Shown here: positions 1 through 7,652 of the stretch, one piece after another
Layout: every line of letters starts with the position of its first letter
How positions within the stretch are numbered: position 1 is the first letter of the stretch
NCBI GenBank assembly: GCA_032249735.1
Contig: JAVVHA010000010.1
Span: 1 to 64,000, forward strand
Direction: 5' to 3'
Length of the DNA stretch: 64,000 nucleotides
Source of the DNA: Dehalococcoidia bacterium
Lineage (GTDB): Bacteria; Chloroflexota; Dehalococcoidia; SM23-28-2; HRBIN24
The notes under the pieces: generated by a model
What the model was told of the DNA's origin: nothing
Seen by the model: only the letters and a program-made list of their open reading frames with translations
Databases searched by the model: none
Program-made: the position numbers and the translations under genes

Positions 1-33
1 CCACTGCTCGTCGCTCAGCTCCCTGAACTCCAT
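1..33 (-). CDS. IS5-family transposase, N-terminal 11 codons (runs off left edge)
   Basis: Reading the minus strand from 33, an ATG opens MEFRELSDEQW. The ELSDEQW start is characteristic of IS4/IS5-type transposases (DUF4096 N-terminus). A strong Shine-Dalgarno GGGGGAGG sits a few bases upstream (about 37-46). The rest of the gene lies outside the window, so the family call rests on eleven residues plus context: the adjacent methylase frame is truncated just beyond it, as expected after an IS insertion. Confidence 0.6.
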   Translation of the reverse strand, partial: MEFRELSDEQW

Positions 34-59
34 GCTGCCTCCCCCTCGTTCCAGGGGAG

Positions 60-635
60 AGTCTACCCCTAACCGAGTTTCGAGACCAGTTCAAGAGCAC
101 CACCACGGAGCAGTTTCTACTGGAATGGCTCAACTATCAGGGGAAGCTTATCCGCCAGAGGCCCGAAGCCCTAAGGGTGGTCTACACCAGAAGCGGCACC
201 TACCTAACGGCTGCCGTCGTCGGAGTGAACGGTCTCGACGTGTGCGCTCTGTCAGTGGCGGGCTTCGTGGTGGACAACATGCTGTATAGCTACGAGGCGA
301 GCGACCCCTACGAGGCTCACTATCTGGCAGCCCTGCTCAACGCCCCCTGCATCGATGCCGCCGTCAAGCACTTCCAGACCAAGGGCGCCTTCGGGGAGAG
401 GGACATCCATCGCCGTCCCTTCGAGGTGCTGCCCAACCCTATACCCCTCTTCGACCCCGAGGACGGGAGGCATCTGCAACTCGCCGAGCTCTCAAGGCGG
501 TGCCACCAGCGGGTGGCAGGCATGGAGCTCTCCCAGTCCAGGGCCATCGGCCGCCTGCACCAGGAGGTGCGGGAGGCCCTCCGTGAGGAGCTGCAAGAGA
601 TAGACAGGCTGGCCAGGGAGCTGCTGGGGCTATAG
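60..635 (+). pseudogene. C-terminal fragment of an N6-adenine DNA methylase / type II R-M protein
   Basis: The frame is open from 27 to the stop at 633-635 but has no plausible start before an internal GTG at 177, and protein-like sequence (QFLLEWLNYQGKL) extends upstream of that. The region with AALLNAPCID, GERDIHRRPFE and NPIPLFDP followed by a helical tail resembles the TaqI-like C-terminal target-recognition region of Eco57I-type methylase/restriction proteins. The catalytic NPPY domain is missing. It is probably a remnant cut by the transposable element whose transposase starts at 33. It could instead be the end of a split gene. The exact fragment start is uncertain. Confidence 0.6.
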
Positions 636-696
636 CGAACGCACTCCATATGAGCACGGACAGGGGGTGGCTGCGTGGGGGGCCTGCCCAAAGGCT

Positions 697-726
697 GACT
701 TCGCAAAATCCCTCTATTGCGAAGTC
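697..726. repeat. perfect 10-bp inverted repeat with 10-nt loop
   Basis: GACTTCGCAA (697-706) and TTGCGAAGTC (717-726) are exact reverse complements around AATCCCTCTA. It lies about 60 bp after the methylase fragment in a gene-free stretch, with no T-run after it. It may be a terminator-like hairpin or a recombinase/excisionase site. Confidence 0.7.
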
Positions 727-767
727 CACTGAAATACAACATCCGTTGTCTAGACGGTGAGGGCAAA

Positions 768-834
768 CAGTGGCATCATGGCACCGCCTGGGGGAGGCAG
801 TTCGGGGCCCAACTGTGGCATAACTGCGGCACCG
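768..834. repeat. imperfect direct repeat pair in the integration region
   Basis: 768-786 (CAGTGGCATCATGGCACCG) and 813-834 (CTGTGGCATAAC.. ending GGCACCG) are related copies about 45 bp apart. They lie between the inverted repeat and the tRNA-Arg remnant. Their position would suit arm-type integrase sites, but this is inference. No ORF between 636 and 985 looks real. Confidence 0.35.
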
Positions 835-855
835 TATCTGAGTCCCCTATCTGGC

Positions 856-906
856 GCCTGGCTTCGGACCAGGAGGCTGCGGGTTCGAGTCCTGCCGGGG
901 GCGCCA
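856..906 (+). tRNA. tRNA-Arg(TCG) 3' half: likely att site remnant
   Basis: The segment holds a complete anticodon arm (CCTGG / CTTCGGA / CCAGG, anticodon TCG), a variable region, a TPsiC arm (GCGGG TTCGAGT CCTGC), the 3' acceptor strand CGGGGGC, discriminator G and encoded CCA. The required 5' acceptor strand GCCCCCG and a D-arm are absent upstream, where about 831 begins ACCGTAT. It is therefore not a functional tRNA. A duplicated tRNA 3' half is the typical scar left where an integrative element recombines into a tRNA gene. Confidence 0.75.
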
Positions 907-944
907 GGATTACCGCTGCCGAGCGCCAAGATTACCGCTGCAAA
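901..944. repeat. two tandem copies of a 22-bp unit
   Basis: GCGCCAGGATTACCGCTGCC at 901 and GCGCCAAGATTACCGCTGCA at 923 repeat with a 22-bp period. The first copy begins inside the CCA end of the tRNA-Arg remnant. This may reflect duplication at an integration junction. Confidence 0.55.
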
Positions 945-985
945 TCGCCAATGGCGGGCCTTAATGGGGGCACCAGATAGGACTC

Positions 986-1060
986 TGGAGGCGACGGCGG
1001 GATTCGAACCCGCGATCGGGGATTTGCAGTCCCCTGCCTTAACCCCTTGGCTACGTCGCC
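986..1060 (-). tRNA. tRNA-Cys(GCA)
   Basis: On the minus strand the acceptor GGCGACG (from 1060) pairs with CGTCGCC. The anticodon arm is GGGGA / CTGCAAA / TCCCC, giving anticodon GCA. The TPsiC loop is TTCGAAT. The discriminator is T (U73), the known tRNA-Cys identity base, followed by an encoded CCA. All four arms are present, so it should be functional. A good promoter lies upstream at 1085-1113. Confidence 0.95.
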
Positions 1061-1084
1061 GCCTGGGTCGGGGGCTCCACCACT

Positions 1085-1113
1085 ATTGTGCTAAGGGGCA
1101 GCGGGGCTGTCAA
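1085..1113 (-). promoter_or_regulatory. sigma-70-type promoter of tRNA-Cys
   Basis: On the minus strand, -35 TTGACA (1113-1108), a 17-bp spacer and -10 CACAAT (1090-1085). The predicted start near 1078 is about 18 bases before the tRNA 5' end. Confidence 0.7.
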
Positions 1114-1143
1114 GGCGGGCGTTAAGATAGCGTTAGGATGCCC

Positions 1144-1977
1144 ATGCCCGTGCTATATCTGGTAGCTACCCCCATCGGCAATCTGGAAGATATCACCCTG
1201 CGGGCCCTGCGCGTGCTGCGGGAGGTCTCCCTAGTGGCTGCCGAGGACACCAGGACGGCACGCAAGCTCCTATCCCACTACGGCATCAGGGCGCGTCTGC
1301 TGAGCTACCACGAGCACAACAAGGGAGCCCGCATACCTGTCATCCTGGAAGAGCTGCGGAAGGGCGATGTGGCCTTGGTCTCAGAGGCGGGTATGCCGGG
1401 GATATCAGACCCCGGGGTGGAGCTGGTGGCGGCGGCAGCCAAGGAGGGGTTCCGGGTGGTGCCGGTGCCCGGGCCCTCGGCGGTGGTAGCTGCCCTGGCC
1501 GTCTCCGGCCTCCCCACCAGCCAGTTCACCTTCCTGGGGTTCCTGCCGCGACGGGCGGGAGAGAGGCGCCGTCTCTTGGCCCAGGTGGCTGCCGAGGGGA
1601 GGACCCTGGTCATCATGGAGGCCCCCCACCGACTGCGGCAGTCCCTCCTGGACATGCTCCATACCTTGGGCGACCGCCGTGTAGCTGTCTGCCGGGAATT
1701 GACCAAGGCCTTTGAGGAGGTGTTCCGGGGGACCATCTCCCAGGCCCTGGCCCACTTCCCGGAGCCGCGGGGGGAGTTCACCCTGGTGGTGGAGGGGGCC
1801 CCTCCTCCCGGACGGGAGGTGGACCAGGAGCGGCTGCGAGAGGAACTGGCATACCTGCGGTCGCAAGGGATGCGGGCCAAGGAGGCGGTGGCCCAGGTAG
1901 TGGCTCAGTATGGAGTGCCCCGCCGCCTCGCCTACCGTCTCTGGCTTCAGGCCCTCAAACGGAGGCCCGTCACCTGA
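1144..1977 (+). CDS. rsmI: 16S rRNA 2'-O-ribose C1402 methyltransferase RsmI
   Basis: This SAM-dependent tetrapyrrole-methylase-fold enzyme modifies C1402 of 16S rRNA in the decoding centre. Visible family signatures are LYLVATPIGNLEDITLRA at the start, AEDTRTARKLL, SEAGMPGISDPG and the PVPGPSAVVAAL loop. The length of about 277 aa is typical. Two in-frame ATGs (1138, 1144) are possible. 1144 is preferred because TTAGGA then sits five bases upstream and the protein begins MPVLYLVATP like its relatives. metG follows 28 bp downstream. Confidence 0.95.
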   Translation: MPVLYLVATPIGNLEDITLRALRVLREVSLVAAEDTRTARKLLSHYGIRARLLSYHEHNKGARIPVILEELRKGDVALVSEAGMPGISDPGVELVAAAAKEGFRVVPVPGPSAVVAALAVSGLPTSQFTFLGFLPRRAGERRRLLAQVAAEGRTLVIMEAPHRLRQSLLDMLHTLGDRRVAVCRELTKAFEEVFRGTISQALAHFPEPRGEFTLVVEGAPPPGREVDQERLREELAYLRSQGMRAKEAVAQVVAQYGVPRRLAYRLWLQALKRRPVT

Positions 1978-1987
1978 CCCCTTATGC

Positions 1988-1993
1988 TACAAT
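1988..1993 (+). promoter_or_regulatory. extended -10 element for metG
   Basis: TATGCTACAAT ends in TACAAT preceded by TGC, an extended -10. A transcript would start near 2000, only about six bases before the metG ATG, so metG mRNA may be nearly leaderless from this site. No convincing -35 is seen. Confidence 0.4.
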
Positions 1994-2005
1994 CCTACCT
2001 TGGAG

Positions 2006-3688
2006 ATGGCCGAGAAGATCTTCATCGGGGTGGCATGGCCTTACGCTAATGGCTCCCTCCACACGGGGCAGATCGTGGGGGCCTACCTGCCGGCGGACAT
2101 CTTCGCCCGCTACCACCGCACCGTGGGCAACCAGGTGCTCATGGTCTCCGGGTCCGACCAGCATGGCACCCCCATCACCGTGCGGGCGGAGCAGGAGGGC
2201 AAGACCCCCGCCGAGCTGGCCGCCTATTACCATAAGGAGTTCCTGGAGACGTGGCGCCGGCTGGGCATCAGCTTCGACATCTACACCTCCACGGGCACCG
2301 AGAACCACGCCCGCACCGTCCATGACATCTTCCTCAAGCTATACGAGCGGGGGGACATCTACAAGGGGACCATGAGGCTCCCCTATTGTCCCCAGGAGGG
2401 GCGCTTCCTCCTAGACCGGTACGTGGAAGGCACCTGCCCCGTCTGCGGCTATGAGGGGGCCCGGGGCGACCAGTGCGACCAGTGCGGCCACGTCCTGGAC
2501 CCCGTGGACCTCCTGAACCCCAGGTGTCGCTTCGATGGCTCCAGGCCGGAGATAAGGGAGTCGGAGCATTTCTTCCTCCGCCTCAGCGCCTACACCGACC
2601 GCCTAAAGAAGTGGCTTTCCACCGATAAGGCCCACTGGCGCAAGAACGTCCTCCACTTCTCCCTGGGGGCCCTGGAGCAGGGGCTGCGGGATCGGGCCAT
2701 CACCCGTGATATCACCTGGGGGGTGCCCATCCCCCTGCCAGGATACGAGGACAAGCGCATCTACGTCTGGTTCGAGGCTGTCATCGGCTACCTCTCGGCC
2801 ACCAAGGAGTGGGCCCAGCGCCAGGGAGACCCGGAGAAGTGGCGGGAGTTCTGGCAGGACCCCAAGTGCAAGACCTATTACTTCATCGGCAAGGACAACA
2901 TCCTCTTCCACACCATCATCTGGCCCATGCAGCTTATGGCCTACTCCGACGCCACCGGCGAGCACTATAACCTTCCTTACGATGTCCCCGCCAACCAGTA
3001 CCAGACGGTGCGGGGCAGCAAGGCCTCCACTAGCCGCAACCTGGCCGTCTGGGTGCTGGACTTCCTCTCCCGCTATGATGCCGACCAGCTCCGTTACTAC
3101 CTGGCGGCCACCATGCCCGAGACAGCCGACTCCGACTTCACCTGGGCGGAGTTGGTGCGCCGCAACAACGACGAGCTGGTGGCCACCTGGGGCAACCTGG
3201 TCAACCGCGTCCTCGCCTTCGCCTATCGCCACTTCGACCGGGTGGTCCCTACCCCTGCCCAGATCATGGCCCGGGACCGGATGTTGCTCCAGCGCATCGA
3301 GCAGGCTCTGCGCCAGACGGGGGAGAACATCCGCTGGTGCCGGTTTCGTGGGGGCCTGGAGGCGGCCATGGCTGGGGCGCGAGAGGCCAACCGCTATCTG
3401 GAGGAGAGCGCCCCCTGGCGTCTGGTGGAGGAGAACCGGCCCCGCTGCGCCACCGTCATTTACACTGCCCTGGCGGCCATCAACGGTTTGAAGGTGGCCT
3501 TTTACCCCTACCTGCCCTTCAGCTGTCAGCGCCTCCACCACATGCTGGGGTATAAGGGTTCTCTGGAGGCCCACGGGTGGAGGCTGGAGATGCCCCGCCC
3601 TGGCCAACATCTGGGCGAGCCGGAGCCCCTTTATCGCAAGCTGGATCCGGCCATGGTTGCCCAGGAGGAGGCCAGGTTAGGGGTCTAG
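2006..3688 (+). CDS. metG: methionyl-tRNA synthetase
   Basis: This class Ia synthetase charges tRNA-Met. It has a Rossmann fold from the N-terminus, a four-cysteine zinc knuckle (CPVCGYEGARGDQCDQC), WGVPIPLPG, a KMSKS-region loop and an anticodon-binding helical domain (WGNLVNRVL). It is about 560 aa and lacks the C-terminal EMAP-like tRNA-binding domain. The start is the ATG at 2006 (MAEKIFIGVAWPYANG). The frame is open upstream, but that part is unlike the family. Signature motifs are unusual: the HIGH-equivalent reads HTGQ (residues 19-22) and the KMSKS-equivalent reads KASTS (from about residue 339). Confidence 0.93.
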   Translation: MAEKIFIGVAWPYANGSLHTGQIVGAYLPADIFARYHRTVGNQVLMVSGSDQHGTPITVRAEQEGKTPAELAAYYHKEFLETWRRLGISFDIYTSTGTENHARTVHDIFLKLYERGDIYKGTMRLPYCPQEGRFLLDRYVEGTCPVCGYEGARGDQCDQCGHVLDPVDLLNPRCRFDGSRPEIRESEHFFLRLSAYTDRLKKWLSTDKAHWRKNVLHFSLGALEQGLRDRAITRDITWGVPIPLPGYEDKRIYVWFEAVIGYLSATKEWAQRQGDPEKWREFWQDPKCKTYYFIGKDNILFHTIIWPMQLMAYSDATGEHYNLPYDVPANQYQTVRGSKASTSRNLAVWVLDFLSRYDADQLRYYLAATMPETADSDFTWAELVRRNNDELVATWGNLVNRVLAFAYRHFDRVVPTPAQIMARDRMLLQRIEQALRQTGENIRWCRFRGGLEAAMAGAREANRYLEESAPWRLVEENRPRCATVIYTALAAINGLKVAFYPYLPFSCQRLHHMLGYKGSLEAHGWRLEMPRPGQHLGEPEPLYRKLDPAMVAQEEARLGV

Positions 3689-3692
3689 GGCC

Positions 3693-4502
3693 ATGCTGGT
3701 AGACGCCCACTGCCACCTTCAGGACCAGCGGTTCGACCCCGACCGCTCCCAGGTGCTGGAGAGGGCCCGCGCCGCCGGCGTGGGCGCCCTGGTGGTGGTG
3801 GGCTGGGACCTCCCCTCCAGCCAAAGGGCGGTCGATCTGGCCGATGACCACCCTGACATCTACGCCGTCATCGGTGTCCACCCCCACTTCGCTTCCTCTT
3901 ACAATGGGCGGGTGGGCCGTAGCCTGAGGCGGATGGCCCTCTCAGCTAAGGTGGTGGGCATCGGGGAGACGGGCCTGGACTTCTATCGCAACCTCTCGCC
4001 CCCTGAGGCCCAGCGCCGGGCCTTCCGTGCCCAGCTGGAGCTGGCCGCTGAGCTGCGTCTGCCGGTGGTAGTCCACTCCCGCAACGCCGACGAGGAGACC
4101 TATGCCCTGATCCGGGAACACTGCCTCCGCTCCCCCTGGCCCCAGGGAGCCCCCAGGGGGCAGATGCACTGCTTTGCTGGCGACCTGACCCTCGCCCTTG
4201 CCTACATAGAGCTGGGCTTCTTCATCTCTATCCCCGCCACCTGCACCTATCCCCGTAACGAGCGGCTGAAGGCGGTGGTCCAGGGGGTGCCTCTGCGATG
4301 GCTCACGGTGGAGACCGATTCCCCATATCTGCCGCCGCAGGGGCGGCGTGGCCAGCGCAATGAGCCTGCCTTTTTGCCCCAAACGGTGCAGGCCATCGCC
4401 GCCCTGCGGGCCGAGGATTACCGTAAGGTGGCTAAGGGGACAGCTCAAGCGGCCGCTTGGCTCTTCGGCCTGGGCGACTTGACGGGGGCGGGTGAGGCAT
4501 GA
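3693..4502 (+). CDS. tatD: TatD-family metal-dependent hydrolase
   Basis: This amidohydrolase-fold nuclease family acts as a Mg-dependent 3'-5' exonuclease or deoxyribonuclease in several bacteria. Metal ligands are visible in DAHCHL (residues 4-9), GETGLDFYR, the VHSRN and MHCFAGD histidines and ETDSPYLPP near residue 210. The 269 aa length is typical. It lies four bases after metG, a pairing common in bacteria, and its TGA overlaps the next ATG (ATGA), indicating translational coupling. The substrate cannot be fixed from sequence. Confidence 0.92.
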   Translation: MLVDAHCHLQDQRFDPDRSQVLERARAAGVGALVVVGWDLPSSQRAVDLADDHPDIYAVIGVHPHFASSYNGRVGRSLRRMALSAKVVGIGETGLDFYRNLSPPEAQRRAFRAQLELAAELRLPVVVHSRNADEETYALIREHCLRSPWPQGAPRGQMHCFAGDLTLALAYIELGFFISIPATCTYPRNERLKAVVQGVPLRWLTVETDSPYLPPQGRRGQRNEPAFLPQTVQAIAALRAEDYRKVAKGTAQAAAWLFGLGDLTGAGEA

Positions 4503-5461
4503 CGACCACCTCCCTCTATGGCCCTGTGCAGGCTGACCTAGCCCTGGTGGAGGAGACCCTGGCCGCTGTCTGCCGCGTGGACCATGAGCCCCTGGCCAAG
4601 ATGCTGGAGCTAGCCCTTTCGGGAGCGGGGAAGCGCATAAGGCCGGCCCTAGTGCTGCTGGCCGGCACCTTTGGCCATTACCGCCTGGACCTCCTGGTGC
4701 CTTTGGCCGCCTCGGTGGAGCTTTTGCATACTGCCACCCTTGTCCACGACGATGTCATCGACAACTCCGAGGTGCGGCGGGGCCGGCCCACTGTCAATAA
4801 GGCCTTCCAGAACAACATCGCCGTCATGGTGGGGGACTACATGTTCGCCCATGCTGCCGAGCTGGTGACCCGAACGGGGAGCCTGGAGGTGGTGAAGCTC
4901 TTCGCCCACACCCTTATGGTCATGGCCAAGGGCGAGATCGGGCAGGATGTGCGGGCCTACGATGTCCGCCAGGACGTGCAGGAGTACCTGGCGCGCATCG
5001 CCGGCAAGACCGCTTCCCTCTTCGCCACCGCCTGTCAGGGCGGGGCCATGGTGGCCCAGGTGCCGGAGCCATGGGCAAAGGCCCTCTGGGACTACGGCCA
5101 TCACCTGGGGATGGCCTTCCAGATCGTGGATGACATCCTGGACTTCACGGGGAATGAGGCGGAGCTGGGCAAACCTGTGGGTAGCGATCTGTTGCAGGGC
5201 ACTCTCACCCTTCCCTCCCTCCTCCTGATGCAGCGGTGGCCGGACGACAACCCCGTGCAGCGCTACTTCCAGGAGAGGCGACCGGAGCTGGTGGCGGAGG
5301 CCGTGGCCATCATCAGGGCCTCCGACATCCCCGAGGAGTGCCATGACATGGCCCGCCGCTTTGGGGAAGCGGCCAAGGCTGCCCTCACCCCGTTGCCGGC
5401 CACCGCCGCCCGCCGCACCCTGGAGGGGCTGGTGGATTACATCTTACAGCGGCGCAGCTAG
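4499..5461 (+). CDS. trans-polyprenyl diphosphate synthase
   Basis: This head-to-tail prenyltransferase extends allylic diphosphates with IPP, probably giving the side chain of menaquinone or another quinone used by complex I. The first aspartate-rich motif is HDDVIDNSEVRRGRPT near residue 83 and the second is VDDILDFTG near residue 210. A GKTASLFATAC helix lies between. The 320 aa length fits a hexa- to octaprenyl synthase, but chain length is not decided by what is visible. The start ATG overlaps the tatD stop by 4 bp. Its TAG stop shares CTAG with the convergent gene. Confidence 0.92.
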   Translation: MTTTSLYGPVQADLALVEETLAAVCRVDHEPLAKMLELALSGAGKRIRPALVLLAGTFGHYRLDLLVPLAASVELLHTATLVHDDVIDNSEVRRGRPTVNKAFQNNIAVMVGDYMFAHAAELVTRTGSLEVVKLFAHTLMVMAKGEIGQDVRAYDVRQDVQEYLARIAGKTASLFATACQGGAMVAQVPEPWAKALWDYGHHLGMAFQIVDDILDFTGNEAELGKPVGSDLLQGTLTLPSLLLMQRWPDDNPVQRYFQERRPELVAEAVAIIRASDIPEECHDMARRFGEAAKAALTPLPATAARRTLEGLVDYILQRRS

Positions 5462-5925
5462 TCCTTGGACTCGGCCCGCCCCTGGGGCGTGAGGATGGTG
5501 CGTGACTTGGGTGGGCGCCGCTGCTTGGGGGAAGGGACGATGAGGCGCTCCCCCACCTTCTGCATGCCCCACTTGTCCAGATAGCGGGCCTCCTCCTTCT
5601 CCGCCCGCTCCCGCTCCTTCTTCTCCTCCAATTCGCCCTTGGAGGGTTTGGGCTGGGGCTCGGGTTCGGCCAGCTCGGGGTGTTCGTAGTGACGCATGCG
5701 CTTGGCCAGCGTCTTCACCTCTCGGCCCAGGTGCCAGTAGGTGCCCTTATCGGGGAGGCGACGGGGATAGCCGTCGCGAACGGTAAAAGCGTTGAAGGTG
5801 GACATGATGCGTTGGCCCTCCCCATGGCATTGAGGGCAAGGGGCGGGAAGGGCGGCATCCCGCATGGGGCGGAAGTACTCAAAGATGCCATCGCAGCGGC
5901 GGCAGTAGTACTCATAGAGCGGCAT
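5458..5925 (-). CDS. FmdB-type zinc-ribbon protein with charged C-terminal extension
   Basis: It starts MPLYEYYCRRCDGIFEYF, the FmdB/CxxC regulatory domain pattern, with two CxxC knuckles (CRRC, CPQC) in the first 40 residues. A highly charged, probably coiled-coil segment (ELEEKKERERAEKEEARY) and a basic tail follow, making 155 aa, longer than a usual FmdB protein. The family function is unknown. It is the downstream copy of a tandem pair and overlaps its partner by 14 bp. Its stop shares CTAG with the convergent prenyl synthase. Confidence 0.85.
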   Translation of the reverse strand: MPLYEYYCRRCDGIFEYFRPMRDAALPAPCPQCHGEGQRIMSTFNAFTVRDGYPRRLPDKGTYWHLGREVKTLAKRMRHYEHPELAEPEPQPKPSKGELEEKKERERAEKEEARYLDKWGMQKVGERLIVPSPKQRRPPKSRTILTPQGRAESKD

Positions 5926-6214
5926 GGTGGTCCCTCCCTGAGCCCTGAGCCTCCCTCGTCTCCTCCTTATCCACTGGGGCGATGGTGCGTTGGAACTTGG
6001 GCGGCCGGTTGTAGACGGGGCGGTGGTGGTAGGGGAGGCGCTGGGGGTATCCCTGGCGCCAGGAGCGGGCGGCGAAGCTGGTGGGCATGATGCGCACCGC
6101 CTCCCGCCCACAGCGGGGGCAAGGAGCGGGGAGGTCCGATTCCCGCAGGGGACGCAGGGCCTCAAAGACATGGTCGCACTGGCGACAGTAATACTCATAG
6201 AGGGGCATCTCCAT
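5912..6214 (-). CDS. FmdB-type zinc-ribbon protein (short paralogue)
   Basis: This protein of about 100 aa starts MEMPLYEYYCRQCDHVFEAL with CRQC and CPRC knuckles, followed by a basic, Pro/Tyr-rich tail. The ATG at 6214 overlaps the recO TGA by one base (TGATG), with GAGAGGTGG just upstream. A second ATG at 6208 is the alternative. It is closely related to the next gene, so a tandem duplication is likely. Function unknown; co-transcription with recO and recR is suggested by spacing only. Confidence 0.85.
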   Translation of the reverse strand: MEMPLYEYYCRQCDHVFEALRPLRESDLPAPCPRCGREAVRIMPTSFAARSWRQGYPQRLPYHHRPVYNRPPKFQRTIAPVDKEETREAQGSGRDHHAAL

Positions 6215-6987
6215 CACCACCTCTCGGCAGATATTAACGGGCTGTAGCGCAGCTTGTCCAGAAAGCGTAGGGAGGCTGCCTCCCCCTCCAGCAGGTGGGC
6301 GATGTAGCCCCGGAGGTGGGCCTCCACCTCCTGGGCTACTGTGGGAGGAAGGCGGAGGCCAGCCACCTGCTGGGCAGTACCTCTTTGTAGGAGGCGCAGG
6401 GCGCGCAGGGCGGCCCCGCTGATGGGTGGAGCCCCGTGGGCACATAGGGGGCAGAGGGTGCCGCCGGCCACAGGGGAGAAGGCCCCGCCGCCGGCAGGGA
6501 GGGGATGGCCACAGGCGAGGCACCGGTCCAGCTCGGGCCCAAAACCGCTGAGGCGCAATAGGCAGGCCTCGAAGCGACGAGCCCATATCTGGGGGTGGTG
6601 GCCCTTCTCCAGACGGCGCAGGGTCTCCAAGAGGAGCAGGTAGGGCCCTTGGGCCTCCGCTCCCTGTGGCAGGAAGCGGTCCGCCAGCTCACACAGATAT
6701 ATGGCCAGCCCCAGGCGGTCCAGATCGGCCTGCAGGGAGGGGAAGGCCTCCATGGTCTGACACCCGGCCACCACGTAGCGGGTGCGTCCCAGGGCCAGCT
6801 GCACCAGCACGCGGGTGAGGGGCTGGAGGTGGCCCCCCATGCGGCTCTTGGTGCGGCGCACCCCCTTGGCCTTGGCCTCCACCTTGCCATGATGGGGGGT
6901 GAGGAGGGTGAGGAGGCGATCGGCCTCCCCCAGGGGGCGGTGGCGAAGGACGATGGCCTCCGTCTTCAGCAGGTGGGGCGAGGGCAC
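6214..6987 (-). CDS. recO: DNA repair protein RecO
   Basis: RecO anneals ssDNA and, with RecR, loads RecA onto SSB-coated DNA. The N-terminal OB fold (TEAIVLRHRPLGEADRLLTL) is followed by a helical domain and a four-Cys zinc site (CLACGHPLP ... CPLC) near residues 160-185. At 257 aa it is normal size. It lies two bases after recR on the same strand, so the two partner proteins are encoded together. Confidence 0.93.
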   Translation of the reverse strand: MPSPHLLKTEAIVLRHRPLGEADRLLTLLTPHHGKVEAKAKGVRRTKSRMGGHLQPLTRVLVQLALGRTRYVVAGCQTMEAFPSLQADLDRLGLAIYLCELADRFLPQGAEAQGPYLLLLETLRRLEKGHHPQIWARRFEACLLRLSGFGPELDRCLACGHPLPAGGGAFSPVAGGTLCPLCAHGAPPISGAALRALRLLQRGTAQQVAGLRLPPTVAQEVEAHLRGYIAHLLEGEAASLRFLDKLRYSPLISAERW

Positions 6988-6989
6988 GG

Positions 6990-7589
6990 CTACAGCTCCT
7001 GTCGTCCCTCCAGGGCCCGGGCCAGGGTCACCTCATCGGCATATTCGATGTCGGCGCCCATGGGCAGGCCGCGGGCGGGGCGGGTGACCTTCACCCCCAG
7101 GGGGCGTAGGAGACGGGCCAAGTACATAGCCGTGGCCTCCCCCTCCAAGGTGGGGTTAGTGGCCATGATGACCTCGCGCACTTCCCCTTGGCGCAGGCGG
7201 TCCAGCAGCTCGGCCACCTTCAGGTCTTGGGGCCCTACGCCGTCCATGGGGGAGATGACACCGTGGAGGACGTGGTAGAGGCCGCGGTAGCGGCCGCTGC
7301 GCTCGATGGCCAGGGCGTCCAGGGGCTCCTCCACCACGCATATGATGGAACGGTCGCGGTGAGGGTCGGCGCAGAGGCGGCAGGGGTCGATGTCCGTCAG
7401 GTTCTGGCACTGAGAGCAGTAGGTGAGGCGTTCCTGGGCCTCCACGATGGCCTCTGCCAGGGCGCGGGCCTCGGGAGACCGGACGATGTGGTAGGCCAGG
7501 CGCTGGGCTGTCTTGGGGCCGATGCCTGGGAGCTTATGGAGCTCCTCTATAAGGCGGGCTAGGGGCCCTGTCAGCGTCGTCTCCCACAA
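6990..7589 (-). CDS. recR: recombination protein RecR
   Basis: RecR forms a ring clamp that works with RecO in gap repair. Domains in order: helix-hairpin-helix [15 protein letters not shown] (residues about 20-35), C4 zinc finger [16 protein letters not shown], and a Toprim domain beginning [15 protein letters not shown]. The 199 aa length is standard. It is 63 bp downstream of dnaX. The ybaB/ebfC gene that commonly separates dnaX and recR is absent. Confidence 0.96.
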   Translation of the reverse strand: MWETTLTGPLARLIEELHKLPGIGPKTAQRLAYHIVRSPEARALAEAIVEAQERLTYCSQCQNLTDIDPCRLCADPHRDRSIICVVEEPLDALAIERSGRYRGLYHVLHGVISPMDGVGPQDLKVAELLDRLRQGEVREVIMATNPTLEGEATAMYLARLLRPLGVKVTRPARGLPMGADIEYADEVTLARALEGRQEL

Positions 7590-7652
7590 GGCTGGGGTAC
7601 CTCCAGAAGCCCATTATAAGGCGCGCGGGATGGGGTGGGCAGGGCAAGGGGC

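Noticed and set aside
717-1125. Two overlapping plus-strand ORFs (87 and 122 aa) over the tRNA region
   Set aside because: They read through the tRNA-Arg remnant and tRNA-Cys, have no family-like sequence and no ribosome site.
1910-2005. Upstream extension of metG
   Set aside because: It overlaps the end of rsmI and lacks MetRS-like residues; the conserved protein starts at 2006.
2603-3610. Long minus-strand ORF (335 aa) opposite metG
   Set aside because: Shadow of the high-GC codon pattern; the plus frame is a clear MetRS.
5926-6198. N-terminal extension of the downstream FmdB gene
   Set aside because: It is the out-of-frame shadow of the upstream FmdB gene; the domain starts at MPLYEYYC with its own ribosome site.
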